A stretch of DNA of 36,990 nt from an uncultured Collinsella sp. (GCA_958346935.1 CATVTM010000012.1:1-36990); one strand, 5' to 3'; shown: positions 22,971 to 31,477, numbered from the stretch's first letter. Numbers and translations: made by a program. Notes: generated from the letters alone by a model not told the origin.

Positions 22971-23546
22971 ATGGCTGAGACTTCAAAACCGAGCCGCAGA
23001 AGGCGGAGTGCCGCGCCGGTCAGCCGACGCACAACATCGGTGACGTGGGGTAAACACGCCTCGGGGTTTGATGGCTCGTTCAAGCGCACTAAATACGGCT
23101 ATCCTTCGGCAAGCGCCCGCTTGGCAATGCAGGCAGAGTCCTCACTGTGGGGCCGCAAACGCGTGGTGGGCTCAAAGCTCAAGCATGACGGAACGCTCGG
23201 TTACATCAGCCGCGGGGCAGCTCGCCGCAGCGGACTCAACCCGGCTGGTTGGCATCGTTATGTGCCGATCGCGGTCATCGTTGCAGCGATCGTCATCGCA
23301 CTCGCTGCGCTTGGCTACGCCGGCGGTGGCGCCAACTTGGACGCAGTGTTTAAATCGCCCGAGCTCGCGCATGCAGGCACAGAAGTTGTCGAGGGCGCTC
23401 AGACCCAGACGGGCGTCGCGCCCCAGCGCGGCATCGTCGCGGCGGCCTCCACCATCGCCGACGCTCAAAAGGACGACGGCGAACAGGGCGACGGCGCCGA
23501 AACGACTCAAACGAACGAAACGACGACAACTCCACCGGCAAGATAA
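22971..23546 (+). CDS. Unknown single-pass membrane protein with basic N-terminus
   Basis: I do not recognise this 191-aa protein. Residues 1-96 are very basic (RRRRS and many Lys, Arg and Ser residues) and should be cytoplasmic. One hydrophobic segment, VPIAVIVAAIVIALAALGYA (about 99-118), is followed by an external tail rich in Ala, Gly, Thr, Gln and Asp with the low-complexity end TTQTNETTTTPP. ATG22971 is chosen because of GAGGG just upstream; the frame opens earlier at 22917 without a ribosome site. It starts 84 nt after the Fis-type regulator and may be co-transcribed. A signalling or envelope role is possible but unproven. Confidence 0.65.
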   Translation: MAETSKPSRRRRSAAPVSRRTTSVTWGKHASGFDGSFKRTKYGYPSASARLAMQAESSLWGRKRVVGSKLKHDGTLGYISRGAARRSGLNPAGWHRYVPIAVIVAAIVIALAALGYAGGGANLDAVFKSPELAHAGTEVVEGAQTQTGVAPQRGIVAAASTIADAQKDDGEQGDGAETTQTNETTTTPPAR

Positions 23547-23558
23547 GTTGCAAGCGGG

Positions 23559-23586
23559 TCCGCCGTTCGTTAGAACGGCGGAACTA
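23559..23586. terminator. Bidirectional hairpin terminator
   Basis: TCCGCCGTTC (23559-23568) and GAACGGCGGA (23573-23582) form a perfect 10-bp stem between convergent genes. A short T-tract is only weakly present on either side. Confidence 0.65.
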
Positions 23587-23587
23587 A

Positions 23588-24109
23588 TTACTTTACATAC
23601 ACCACGTTGTCGCGGCGCGGCTTTGCCTCGGGTAGCGTGTCCTCGGCATAGCCCAGAATGCAGTGACCGACACCGCGCAGGCTGCCGTCGGCGGGCAGGC
23701 CCCAGCTGGCCAGCAGCTCCAGGCCCTCGGGCGAGTCAAAGACCTCATGCGCGCGGTGAATCCAGCACGAATCGACACCCAGTGCATAGGCGGCGTTGAG
23801 CAAGTTGCCCATGGCGAGCGAGCCGTCTTCCAGATGCGTGGGCACGCTGCGGTCAACCAGCACCACCACAACGGTCTTGGCGCCATAGAAGGGGTCGCCG
23901 TTGCTGCCCATGACCTGGGCGTTGAGCTGTGAGAGACGCTCGACGGTCGCGGGGTCGGTGACGGCGACAAACGTCACCGGTTGGCGGCCCATGCCGCTCG
24001 GTGCATATTGGCCAGCTTCGATAATACGTGCAAGCTTTTCGACCTCGACGGGACGATCGCTGTATTTGCGGCAGCTGCGGCGGTGGATGAGTGCTTCGAT
24101 AGTCTCCAT
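23588..24109 (-). CDS. Nitroreductase-family FMN oxidoreductase
   Basis: A 173-aa flavoprotein. The N-terminal FMN-phosphate motif is HRRSCRKYSDRPVE, followed by AGQYAPSGMGRQPVTF. The C-terminal part contains GVDSCWIHRAHEV, the typical region contacting FMN, and LPADGSLRGVGHCILGY. It would reduce small electrophiles or quinones with NAD(P)H; the substrate is unknown. The start at 24109 is set by AAGGAG 7 nt upstream; the open frame to 24205 lacks a ribosome site. It is slightly short but complete at both ends. Monocistronic, convergent with the membrane-protein gene. Confidence 0.9.
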   Translation of the reverse strand: METIEALIHRRSCRKYSDRPVEVEKLARIIEAGQYAPSGMGRQPVTFVAVTDPATVERLSQLNAQVMGSNGDPFYGAKTVVVVLVDRSVPTHLEDGSLAMGNLLNAAYALGVDSCWIHRAHEVFDSPEGLELLASWGLPADGSLRGVGHCILGYAEDTLPEAKPRRDNVVYVK

Positions 24110-24403
24110 GGTGTCTCCTTGCGGTGGCGTTGCAGATGCCCCGTTCATACCCGTCGGGCTCAAACGATAGACGGTCAATTGCCCGGCCAAAAGGGTAGAT
24201 TCCAATTGGAAAAGTAGGTTTGCATAAAAGTACCTTCAGAATGTGACAAACAAATGGGATGGTTAAACGTTTTATCCCGTCTACCCTGCGGTTTTTTACC
24301 ACTTGCCTAAATGACGAACGCATAACCCCTGATAAAGGTTTTACTAAAGGAGTACCAACGTTTATCAATGCGCCGTGGTGGCGCCGGGCCAGGAGGTAAC
24401 ATC
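24110..24403 (+). promoter_or_regulatory. AT-rich region upstream of the 96-aa gene
   Basis: No gene is supported here. It contains a hairpin-capable segment GGGAT...ATCCC (24257-24279), several TAAA/TTTA blocks around 24290-24365 and a strong ribosome site AGGAGG (24391-24396). A GGCGCC-rich short palindrome lies at 24371-24384. I see no clear promoter boxes. Confidence 0.35.
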
Positions 24404-24694
24404 ATGTTCCAGGCTGGAGATGTCGTCGAGACCGACTTCGAAGGATTTCTGAAGCTGCTGCGTTCCAAGACGCGCGCTTTTGTGACGATTGATGATCACG
24501 AGTACTACATCACGCACACCGATGGCTATTGGCGTGTTCAGGATTGCGAGGCCCTCAACGACAAGGGCCACTTTACTGACTGCTCCGAGCTGGTCAATAC
24601 GGTCTGCGAGGTCGTCGAGCTGCCGTGGATTGCCGGCAAGAGCCTGCATGACAGCTTCTCGGGCGCTACGGTCTATGAGGCCGTCGCCGCTTAA
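24404..24694 (+). CDS. Small acidic protein of unknown function
   Basis: I do not recognise this 96-aa protein. It is acidic and soluble, with no signal or membrane segment. The sequence pattern VTIDDHEYYITHTDGYWRVQD suggests a small beta-rich fold. Three cysteines occur (in VQDCEAL, FTDCSEL and NTVCEVV). It is well supported as a gene by AGGAGG 7 nt before ATG24404, by normal codon use and by a strong terminator directly downstream. It is monocistronic between nitroreductase and the MarR operon. Confidence 0.75.
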   Translation: MFQAGDVVETDFEGFLKLLRSKTRAFVTIDDHEYYITHTDGYWRVQDCEALNDKGHFTDCSELVNTVCEVVELPWIAGKSLHDSFSGATVYEAVAA

Positions 24695-24720
24695 CAGGCA
24701 ATAAAACCCGATTTTCACGT

Positions 24721-24756
24721 GACCGCTGGCGCCGCCCCCGCGCCGGCGGTCTTTTT
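24721..24756 (+). terminator. Terminator of the 96-aa gene
   Basis: GACCGCTGGCGC and GCGCCGGCGGTC pair with one T-G mismatch inside, giving a long GC stem followed by TTTTT. Confidence 0.9.
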
Positions 24757-24799
24757 CTGCCGATAGGCCATAAAAATGCACGCATTCGCGGAGAGCCTG

Positions 24800-24859
24800 T
24801 TGACGATAGTCAAAACTCGGACTAATCTAGAGACACATAATTGGTCAAAAATCGGACAA
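24800..24859 (+). promoter_or_regulatory. Promoter and direct-repeat operator of the MarR-ABC exporter operon
   Basis: TTGACG (24800-24805) and TAATCT (24823-24828) are 17 bp apart. The 16-mers GTCAAAACTCGGACTA (24809-24824) and GTCAAAAATCGGACAA (24844-24859) match at 14 of 16 positions with a 35-bp period. The first overlaps the promoter. Also, TTGAC-GATA-GTCAA (24800-24813) is a palindrome. This is a plausible autoregulatory site for the MarR protein. Confidence 0.55.
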
Positions 24860-24875
24860 TCGAATGGTGGGATAG

Positions 24876-25376
24876 ATGAATAGTGCGGTTGCGCTGGTCG
24901 ACTTCGACCGGTTGATCAATGGACTCGACCATATCTATTCGGAGTTCTCGCGCGCCTGCGGCCTTTCGGACTGCGCCTATTGGATGCTCGTCGACACCAG
25001 CACGGCGGGCGGCAGTATTGCCGTAAGCCGTCTGACAAGCGAATGGTTCTACAGCAAGCAGACCATCAACTCGGCAATTAAAACCTTGACGGCGCGGGGT
25101 TTCGCAACGTTGGAGTTTGCCGAAGGCAGTCGTAAGAACAAGGTTGTGAGCCTGACCGAAGAGGGCAGGCGATTTGCCGAGCGTTATGCGCTGCCGGCAC
25201 TCAAGGCCGAGCAGCGAGCCTTTGGCGCGCTTGAGCCGTGTGAGCAGCGCGAGATTATGCGCTTGATCGGAAAATTTTCCCATGCGCTCGGCGATGAGTG
25301 CGGCGCCTTTAAGCAGCATATCGCTGCCGAGAGCCAAGCCGAGAATCAAGGTGAGGGGGAGTCGTGCGACTGCTAA
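24876..25376 (+). CDS. MarR-family transcriptional regulator
   Basis: A 166-aa winged-helix regulator. The recognition region lies around residues 52-75 (SRLTSEWFYSKQTINSAIKTL), the wing around RKNKVVSLTEEGRRFAERYA, and helices at both ends would form the dimer interface. It heads an operon with two ABC exporter genes and overlaps the first of them, so it most likely represses that exporter and is released by its substrate. ATG24876 has only a weak ribosome site. The C-terminal tail is rich in Glu, Gly and Cys. The effector is unknown. Confidence 0.88.
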   Translation: MNSAVALVDFDRLINGLDHIYSEFSRACGLSDCAYWMLVDTSTAGGSIAVSRLTSEWFYSKQTINSAIKTLTARGFATLEFAEGSRKNKVVSLTEEGRRFAERYALPALKAEQRAFGALEPCEQREIMRLIGKFSHALGDECGAFKQHIAAESQAENQGEGESCDC

Positions 25377-27100
25377 TGAGGTTTATGAAGCCATATCGAG
25401 GGCTTGTCGCAGTGACGCTGCTGGTGCTGCTGGTGGATAACGTCGGTACGCTGTTGGTTCCCACGATGCTGGCGAACATGGTCAACACCGGTATTACCAC
25501 GGGCGATGTCGACTACATTTTACGCAACGGCCTATACATGTTTATCGCGACCAGCATGGCTAGCGGCGGCACGGTGCTGGGCTGCTATCTTTCGGCGCGC
25601 CTGGCCGCCAACGTGGCTTGCGATATCCGCAATGCCGTGTACGACAAATCGCTCGAGCTCGCGGCCAGCGATTTTGAGCGCTTTGGCACCGGATCGATGA
25701 TCACGCGCTCGCTCAACGACATCAACGTGATTCAGCAAGCGATTCTGCAGACGATTCAGCTGGTGCTGCCCGTGCCGTTTTTGGCGGTGGCGGGCATCAT
25801 CTTCGCCTGGTTTATCGATCCTGCCATGGGCACGCTTCTGGGCGTAGTCGTTGCGATTGTGCTGGTGGCGGCGGTCTTTACGGTTGCCAACGCGGCTCCG
25901 ATCTTTATGCGCTTGCAGAGCTTTATCGACCGCATGAACGTGGTGCTGCGCGAAAACATCGTGGGCGTGCGCGTCATCCGTGCGTTTAACAAGGAGCGTC
26001 ACGAGGAGCGGCGCCTGGACGAGGTGTTTAGCGACTACGCCGCCAACGCCATCAAGGTCAACCACCTGTTTGTGGGCCTCGACAGCTCCAGCTTCTTTTT
26101 GATGAACATCGCCGAGGTGGCGGTGCTGTGGGTGGGCGGCAACCGCGTAGGCGCCCACGCCATGCAGATCGCGAGCATCTCGGCGGTGCTGGAGTATGCA
26201 ATTCTGATCCTGTTCTTTGTGATGATGGCCCAGATGGTGGTGCTGACGCTTCCGCGTGCTGCCGCGTGCCTGAACCGTGCGCAGCAGGTGTTGGAGATTG
26301 AGCCGAGCATCGTCGATGGCGAGCGCACGCTGGATGACGGGGCGCGCGAGCCCCAAGACGAAGCCGATGCGGTGGCCGTGTTCGACCACATGTCGTTTCG
26401 CTTTGACGATGCCGACGAGGACACCCTGTGCGACCTGAGCTTTGCCTGCCATCGCGGTCAGACGACTGCGATCGTTGGCTCGACAGGCTCGGGCAAATCG
26501 ACGGTGGCAAAGCTTCTGCTGCGCTTCCACGATGCCACCAAGGGCTCCATTCGCCTGAATGGTGTGGACCTGCGCGAGCTTACGCAAGACGAAATCCGCG
26601 GGCGCATTGCCTATGTGCCGCAGAAGGCGTGGCTGTTCTCGGGCACGGTGGCGAGCAACCTTCGCTTTGGTAACGAAGGCGCGACCGAGGGCGACATGCT
26701 CCACGCGCTTGAGGTTGCCCAGAGCACCTTTGTACTCGACCAACCGCAGGGGCTCGATACCCCGGTTGCCCAGGGCGGTACGAACTTTTCGGGCGGCCAG
26801 CGCCAGCGTTTGGCAATCGCCCGTGCGCTCATGAAGCATGCCGATCTATATATCTTCGATGACAGTTTTTCGGCCCTGGACTTTAAGACCGATGCGGCCC
26901 TGCGCCATGCATTGCAAGACGAGACGCGCGATGCCGCGGTGCTCATCATCGCGCAGCGCATCTCGACGATTCTGCACGCCGACCAGATTGTCGTGCTCAA
27001 GGATGGCGAGGTTGTGGGCTTGGGCACGCATGGCGAGCTTATGGAAACCTGCGAGGTGTACCGCGCCATCGCGGAATCGCAGATGAAGGGAGGTGAGTAA
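25364..27100 (+). CDS. ABC exporter, subunit with degenerate ATP site
   Basis: Type IV ABC exporter half-transporter of 578 aa: six membrane helices (about 1-310) then a nucleotide-binding domain. Motifs are Walker A GSTGSGKST, signature FSGGQRQR and Walker B LYIFDDSFSALD, where the catalytic Glu is replaced by Asp. That is the hallmark of the non-canonical half of heterodimeric exporters such as BmrC or TM287. The GTG start at 25364 overlaps the MarR gene by 13 nt and has GAGGGGGAG just upstream; ATG25376 is possible but too far from it. The next gene encodes the partner. Likely drug, peptide or lipid efflux. Confidence 0.93.
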   Translation: MRLLMRFMKPYRGLVAVTLLVLLVDNVGTLLVPTMLANMVNTGITTGDVDYILRNGLYMFIATSMASGGTVLGCYLSARLAANVACDIRNAVYDKSLELAASDFERFGTGSMITRSLNDINVIQQAILQTIQLVLPVPFLAVAGIIFAWFIDPAMGTLLGVVVAIVLVAAVFTVANAAPIFMRLQSFIDRMNVVLRENIVGVRVIRAFNKERHEERRLDEVFSDYAANAIKVNHLFVGLDSSSFFLMNIAEVAVLWVGGNRVGAHAMQIASISAVLEYAILILFFVMMAQMVVLTLPRAAACLNRAQQVLEIEPSIVDGERTLDDGAREPQDEADAVAVFDHMSFRFDDADEDTLCDLSFACHRGQTTAIVGSTGSGKSTVAKLLLRFHDATKGSIRLNGVDLRELTQDEIRGRIAYVPQKAWLFSGTVASNLRFGNEGATEGDMLHALEVAQSTFVLDQPQGLDTPVAQGGTNFSGGQRQRLAIARALMKHADLYIFDDSFSALDFKTDAALRHALQDETRDAAVLIIAQRISTILHADQIVVLKDGEVVGLGTHGELMETCEVYRAIAESQMKGGE

Positions 27101-27101
27101 C

Positions 27102-29117
27102 ATGACCGAGGAGCTCAAGAAGCAGGGCGGCCTTGTCGATGCCGCCGCTGCGGACGCTGCCGAGGAAGCGGTCGAGCGGGCTGCCATGTCGACCGAGCTG
27201 GATGACGCCGCCAAGGCTGCAGCCGAGCGCGAGGCTCGCCGCCAAGCGCTCTACGAGGAAAACGAGCGCGCCGAGGACGAGCGCGCTCGCGCCGAGGCAG
27301 AGCGTATGCGCGACGTGGACGACGAAGACGAGGACGAGACGCCTCGGGATACCTGGGCGACGGTGCGCCGCCTGTGGAGTGAGGCTGCCGGCGACCACTG
27401 GCGCTTCTATATCGTGTTCGCGAGCATTGTGTTCTATGTCATCTTTAACACTGCCGCGCCGGCATATAGCGCCCGCGTGATCGATGAGCTGTGGGGCCAC
27501 ATTCAGGTAGCGTTTGTCAACAACGCCACCTTCAGCATCACCTGGGAGAACTGCGGCAGGACTATCTTCATCTACTTTTTGATTTGGACGGCCGCCGCTT
27601 CGTTCTACGCGCTCCAGAGCTTTTTGATGTCGAGCGTGGCCGAACGCCTCAATCTGCGCCTACGCAACCGCATCGCACAAAAGCTCAACCGTCTGCCGCT
27701 TGCCTACTTTGATGCACATCGCCCCGGCGAAGTGGTCAGCCGCGCGACCAACGACTTGGACAAGATGTCCGAGAGTATGCAGCGCGGATTGCTGCAGCTG
27801 CTGGTATCGATCGGTACCGTGACGGGTGCCATCATCATGATGTTCGTGTTTAGCGTGCCGCTCACGCTAGTCTTTTTGTTCTTTATGGCGTTGTCGCTGC
27901 TGGTGACCAAAGTGGTCTCGCGTCGCACGCATGATGTGACGGGCGAGCGTCAGGAGTGGGTGTCCAAGATTACGAGTGCGGTCGAGGAGGGCTACTCGGG
28001 CCGTCTGGTGATCCGCGCGTTTAACCGCGAGCGCCAGAGCTCCGCTGAGGTGCACGAGGCCTCGGGCGAGCTGGCCCGCGTGAGCACCAAGGCCGACTTT
28101 ATGATCAACGCCGTCGGACCCGCGGTTCGCTTTATTGGTCGCCTGGCGCAGATCGTGATTGCGCTCGTGGGCTGCAGCATGCTGGTCGCCGGTCACATGA
28201 CCGTCGGCGTGTTCCAGGCGTTCTTCCAGTTTATCTACGAGGCGTCCGAACCCATGACGCAGCTGTCGTTCACTTTCAACTCGCTGCAGAGCGCGCTGGC
28301 GAGTGCGGAGCGCGTGTTCGACCTGCTCGATGAGCCCGAGATGGAGGCCGATCCGCAGCCGGGCGAGGCTGCCAATCTGCCGGGTCGCGTGGAGGGCCGC
28401 GTCGCTTTTGAGCATGTGCGCTTTGGCTACACGCCCGAAAAGCCGCTCATGCGCGACGTGTCGTTTACCGCCGAACCGGGTCAGAAGATCGCGGTGGTGG
28501 GAACCACGGGCGCGGGCAAGACCACGCTCATCAACCTGCTCATGCGTTTCTACGAGATTGACGGCGGTCGCATCACGCTCGATGGCGTGGACGCGAGCCG
28601 CATGGACCGCGGCGAGCTGCGCCAGCAGTTTGGCATGGTGCTGCAGGATGCGTGGCTGTTTGATGGCACCATCGCCGAGAACATCGCCTACGGCTGTCCC
28701 GAGGCAACGCGCGACGAGATCGTGGCGGCCGCCCGTGCCGCGCAGGTCGACTTCTTTGTGCGCACCATGCCGCAGGGCTACGACACACGCGTGGCCAACG
28801 ATTCCGAAAGCATCAGCCAGGGCCAGCGTCAGCTGCTGACTATCGCGCGCGTGCTGCTCAACAACCCGGCGATCCTCATTCTGGACGAGGCGACGTCGAG
28901 CGTGGATACGCGCACCGAGCTTGCCATCGGCCGTGCCATGGATGCGCTCATGCGCGGGCGCACGAGCTTTGTGATCGCGCACCGCCTGTCGACGATTGTG
29001 GATGCCGACCTGATCTTGGTCATGGACCACGGCAACATCATCGAGCAGGGCACGCACAAGGAGCTGCTGGCAGCAGAGGGCGCCTACGCCGACCTCTACC
29101 TGAGCCAGTTCGCATAA
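27102..29117 (+). CDS. ABC exporter, catalytic subunit with charged N-terminal extension
   Basis: Partner half-transporter of 671 aa. Residues 1-82 are a highly charged Glu/Ala/Arg/Asp extension predicted to be helical or coiled-coil, unusual for this family. Membrane helices span about 100-400. The NBD has Walker A GTTGAGKTT, Walker B ILILDEATSSVD with the catalytic Glu, and a changed signature ISQGQRQLL. Together with the first subunit this gives one active and one inactive ATP site, as in LmrCD/BmrCD. ATG27102 has GGGAGGTGA just upstream and follows the previous stop by one base. A double hairpin closes the operon. Confidence 0.93.
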   Translation: MTEELKKQGGLVDAAAADAAEEAVERAAMSTELDDAAKAAAEREARRQALYEENERAEDERARAEAERMRDVDDEDEDETPRDTWATVRRLWSEAAGDHWRFYIVFASIVFYVIFNTAAPAYSARVIDELWGHIQVAFVNNATFSITWENCGRTIFIYFLIWTAAASFYALQSFLMSSVAERLNLRLRNRIAQKLNRLPLAYFDAHRPGEVVSRATNDLDKMSESMQRGLLQLLVSIGTVTGAIIMMFVFSVPLTLVFLFFMALSLLVTKVVSRRTHDVTGERQEWVSKITSAVEEGYSGRLVIRAFNRERQSSAEVHEASGELARVSTKADFMINAVGPAVRFIGRLAQIVIALVGCSMLVAGHMTVGVFQAFFQFIYEASEPMTQLSFTFNSLQSALASAERVFDLLDEPEMEADPQPGEAANLPGRVEGRVAFEHVRFGYTPEKPLMRDVSFTAEPGQKIAVVGTTGAGKTTLINLLMRFYEIDGGRITLDGVDASRMDRGELRQQFGMVLQDAWLFDGTIAENIAYGCPEATRDEIVAAARAAQVDFFVRTMPQGYDTRVANDSESISQGQRQLLTIARVLLNNPAILILDEATSSVDTRTELAIGRAMDALMRGRTSFVIAHRLSTIVDADLILVMDHGNIIEQGTHKELLAAEGAYADLYLSQFA

Positions 29118-29118
29118 G

Positions 29119-29145
29119 GTGACAAAGGGACAGTCCCTTTGTCAC
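29119..29145. repeat. REP-like palindrome, family C, copy 2
   Basis: GTGACAAAGGGA (29119-29130) and TCCCTTTGTCAC (29134-29145) form a perfect 12-bp stem around CAG. The core matches the hairpin at 10673-10703. It starts one base after the exporter stop codon. Confidence 0.75.
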
Positions 29146-29155
29146 ATTCGAAAAG

Positions 29156-29193
29156 AAGGCGCGCCGGGGATGAACTCCCTGGCGCGCCTTTTG
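29156..29193. terminator. Bidirectional terminator between ABC exporter and cysE-type gene
   Basis: AAGGCGCGCC (29156-29165) and GGCGCGCCTT (29181-29190) form a 10-bp stem with additional inner GGG/CCC pairing, followed by TTTTG. Confidence 0.88.
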
Positions 29194-29228
29194 CGTTGGC
29201 GTTTATGTCGCGGCGGTTGCCTGCGGCC

Positions 29229-29933
29229 TTAGCGCTCGTGCACGAGCTTGGCGACGAGGGCCTTAAGCTCGGCGACCTCTTGCTCGAGCTCCTTGACGCG
29301 ACGGGCGTTCTCGGTGATGCCCAGACGGTTGAGGGCGCTCTGCTCGGCGGCGTCGTCGGGCATGTACTCGCGATGCTGCTTGGCGTCGAAGCTCTCCTCG
29401 AACACGCGGCATCCGTTGCGTTTGATGATGCGCCCGGGAACGCCCACAACGGTGCAGTTGTCGGGTACGTCCTTGACGACGACCGAGTTGCCGCCGATTT
29501 TGACGTTGTTGCCGATGCGAATGTTGCCGAGCACCTTGGCGCCCGTGCCCACGGTGACGTTGTTGCCCAGGGTGGGGTGGCGCTTGCCGGTCTCGTTGCC
29601 GGTGCCGCCGAGCGTGACGCCCTGATAGAGCACGCAGTTGTCGCCCACAATGGTGGTCTCGCCAATGACGACGCCCATGGCGTGGTCGATAAAGAAATGC
29701 TTGCCGATCTGTGCGGCGGGGTGAATCTCAACACCGGTGATATGGCGGGTAATCTGCGAGAGCACGCGGGCGAGCGAGCGGTGACCGTGCTCCCAGAGCC
29801 AGTGCTCGGGCACATGGTTCCACTTGGCATGCAGGCCAGGGTAGGACAAGAAGATGACCAGGCCGTTTTGCGCGGCGGGGTCCTGCGCCTGGACGGTCTT
29901 GATGTCCTCACGAATGGTGTTGATAAAGCTCAC
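29229..29933 (-). CDS. cysE: Serine O-acetyltransferase
   Basis: Makes O-acetylserine from serine and acetyl-CoA, the first committed step of cysteine synthesis. The left-handed beta-helix hexapeptide repeats are clear, with IDHAMGVVIGET carrying the catalytic His and VLYQGVTLGGTGNETGKRHPTLGNN as the acceptor loop. It is the shorter EpsC-type enzyme (234 aa) with a truncated N-terminal helical domain. The C-terminal tail VKELEQEVAELKALVAKL is a short coiled coil. I chose a GTG start at 29933 because GGGAGGG lies 6 nt upstream; an ATG at 30008 has none. No cysK is adjacent. Confidence 0.92.
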   Translation of the reverse strand: MSFINTIREDIKTVQAQDPAAQNGLVIFLSYPGLHAKWNHVPEHWLWEHGHRSLARVLSQITRHITGVEIHPAAQIGKHFFIDHAMGVVIGETTIVGDNCVLYQGVTLGGTGNETGKRHPTLGNNVTVGTGAKVLGNIRIGNNVKIGGNSVVVKDVPDNCTVVGVPGRIIKRNGCRVFEESFDAKQHREYMPDDAAEQSALNRLGITENARRVKELEQEVAELKALVAKLVHER

Positions 29934-29978
29934 CGGCCGCCCTCCCTTAGCGCCATGGCAATGCGATTCAATAAAGTA

Positions 29979-29991
29979 TAGCGATTCGCTA
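29979..29991. promoter_or_regulatory. 13-bp palindrome upstream of cysE
   Basis: TAGCGA-T-TCGCTA overlaps an AT-rich stretch that could hold the minus-strand -10 TATACT (29976-29981). A possible operator for the cysE promoter. Confidence 0.35.
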
Positions 29992-30156
29992 GGGATTAGA
30001 AAGGACAATCTTGGCGGCTTTGCGCTACAAGTGTCAGTTATGCAAACTTGCTGGTAATGGGGTCATGCTTTTGTGGGGTTGCGCACGAGGGGGCGCCGCA
30101 ACCGTATACTGGTCAACTTGGACGTGTCCGCGCCCATAACTGAGAGGTTTTACTTC

Positions 30157-30804
30157 ATGGGTTTTATCAATTTCATTGCCGAGCTGCTTAAGGACCCGCG
30201 CACCGCGATCGCCAGCTGGATCGCCGCCGGCCCGCTCATGGCCTACGGCTGTGTGTTCCTGATCATCTTTATCGAGACGGGCGTGGTGTTCTTCCCGTTC
30301 CTTCCCGGCGACTCGCTGCTGTTTGCCTCGGGCTTCTTTGCCCACAACGGCGGCTTTAACATCGTGGCTTTGCTGGCCGTTGCATGGGCCGCTGCCATCT
30401 TGGGCGATCAGTGCAACTTTATGATCGGCCATTTCTTTGGCAAAAAGATCATTGCCTCGGGCAAGGTCAAGGCCATGACGCCCGAGCGCATCAAAAAGTC
30501 CGAGGATTTCTTGGACAAGTGGGGTCACCTGGCCATCTTCCTGGGCCGCTTCTTTCCGTTTATCCGCACCTTTGTGCCCTTTATCGCCGGCATGGGCGGC
30601 ATGCACTGGCGCAACTTTGTCATCTTTAACGTGCTGGGCGGCATTACCTGGTCAACGCTCTTTACACTGCTGGGCTACTTCTTTGGTGGCATTCCCTTTG
30701 TGCAGGAGCACTTTGAGCTGCTAATCGTTGGCATCGTCGCCGTGTCGATCATCCCGACCGTGGTCGGTCTGGTTAAGGCAAAGCTGGGCAAAAAGAACGC
30801 GTAG
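30157..30804 (+). CDS. DedA-family membrane protein
   Basis: Polytopic membrane protein of 215 aa of the DedA/SNARE-associated family; members act in envelope homeostasis, and some flip undecaprenyl phosphate or phospholipids. Family marks are FIETGVVFFPFLPGDSLLF with the essential acidic residue, and GRFFPFIRTFVPFIAGMGGM with conserved arginines. FGKK and the C-terminal helix are present. ATG30157 has TGAGAGG upstream; the earlier open frame contains the promoter region, including TATACT near 30106 and a GGTTGCG/CGCAACC hairpin at 30077-30103. It is monocistronic with a good terminator. Confidence 0.92.
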   Translation: MGFINFIAELLKDPRTAIASWIAAGPLMAYGCVFLIIFIETGVVFFPFLPGDSLLFASGFFAHNGGFNIVALLAVAWAAAILGDQCNFMIGHFFGKKIIASGKVKAMTPERIKKSEDFLDKWGHLAIFLGRFFPFIRTFVPFIAGMGGMHWRNFVIFNVLGGITWSTLFTLLGYFFGGIPFVQEHFELLIVGIVAVSIIPTVVGLVKAKLGKKNA

Positions 30805-30833
30805 ATCGAGCCAGCGCGCAAACCGTGCAGTTG

Positions 30834-30868
30834 AGGCCCGTCACCGCTTACGGTGGCGGGCCTTTTTG
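30834..30868 (+). terminator. dedA terminator
   Basis: AGGCCCGTCACCG (30834-30846) pairs with CGGTGGCGGGCCT (30851-30863) with one T-G wobble, followed by TTTTG. Confidence 0.9.
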
Positions 30869-31018
30869 CTTCAAGACTTTAGTCTGCTGGCCGCGCAGCG
30901 GCCAGCTTTAAACCACCCGCTACGCGGGTGGAGACAAACGGCTTTACAAAGCCACCCCTCCGACCGATATTGACGATTGTTCAGGCCGTCAAGAATTCGA
31001 GTCGAAGGGGTGGTCGCC

Positions 31019-31477
31019 ATGGCCCAGAAGGCCTACAGCCTTTCCCACACGAAGTGGATGTGCAAGTACCACATCGTGTTCACGCCGAAGTATAGGCGCA
31101 AAGTGATCTACAACCAAATCAGGAGCGACATAGGGGAGATCCTCAGGAAGCTGTGCGAGTACAAGGGGATCGAGATAATCGAGGGGCACCTGATGCCCGA
31201 CCACGTGCACGTGCTGCTGGCGATCCCGCCGAAGTACAGCGTCGCGAGCGTCATGGGCTACCTGAAGGGGAAGAGCTCGCTGATGATATTCGACAGGCAC
31301 GCCAACCTCAAGTACAAGTTCGGCAACAGGAAGTTCTGGGCGGAGGGCTACTACGTGTCCACCGTCGGCCTGAACGAGGCGACGATCGCCAAGTACATCA
31401 GGGAGCAGGAGTCCCGCGACATCGCGCTGGACAAGCTGAGCGTGAAGGAGTACGAGGACCCCTTCAAGAGGAGGTGA
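31019..31477 (+). CDS. tnpA: IS200/IS605 transposase TnpA (Y1 HUH nuclease)
   Basis: Single-strand transposase of 152 aa, the usual length. The HUH metal motif is His62-Val-His64 in MPDHVHVLL, and the nucleophile is Tyr126 in AKYIREQESRD. The core KYHIVFTPKYRRKVIY is typical. ATG31019 has GAAGGGGTGG upstream. Nearly all arginines are AGG codons, unlike the CGC/CGT use of neighbouring genes, consistent with recent acquisition. The protein appears intact and could be active. Confidence 0.94.
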   Translation: MAQKAYSLSHTKWMCKYHIVFTPKYRRKVIYNQIRSDIGEILRKLCEYKGIEIIEGHLMPDHVHVLLAIPPKYSVASVMGYLKGKSSLMIFDRHANLKYKFGNRKFWAEGYYVSTVGLNEATIAKYIREQESRDIALDKLSVKEYEDPFKRR

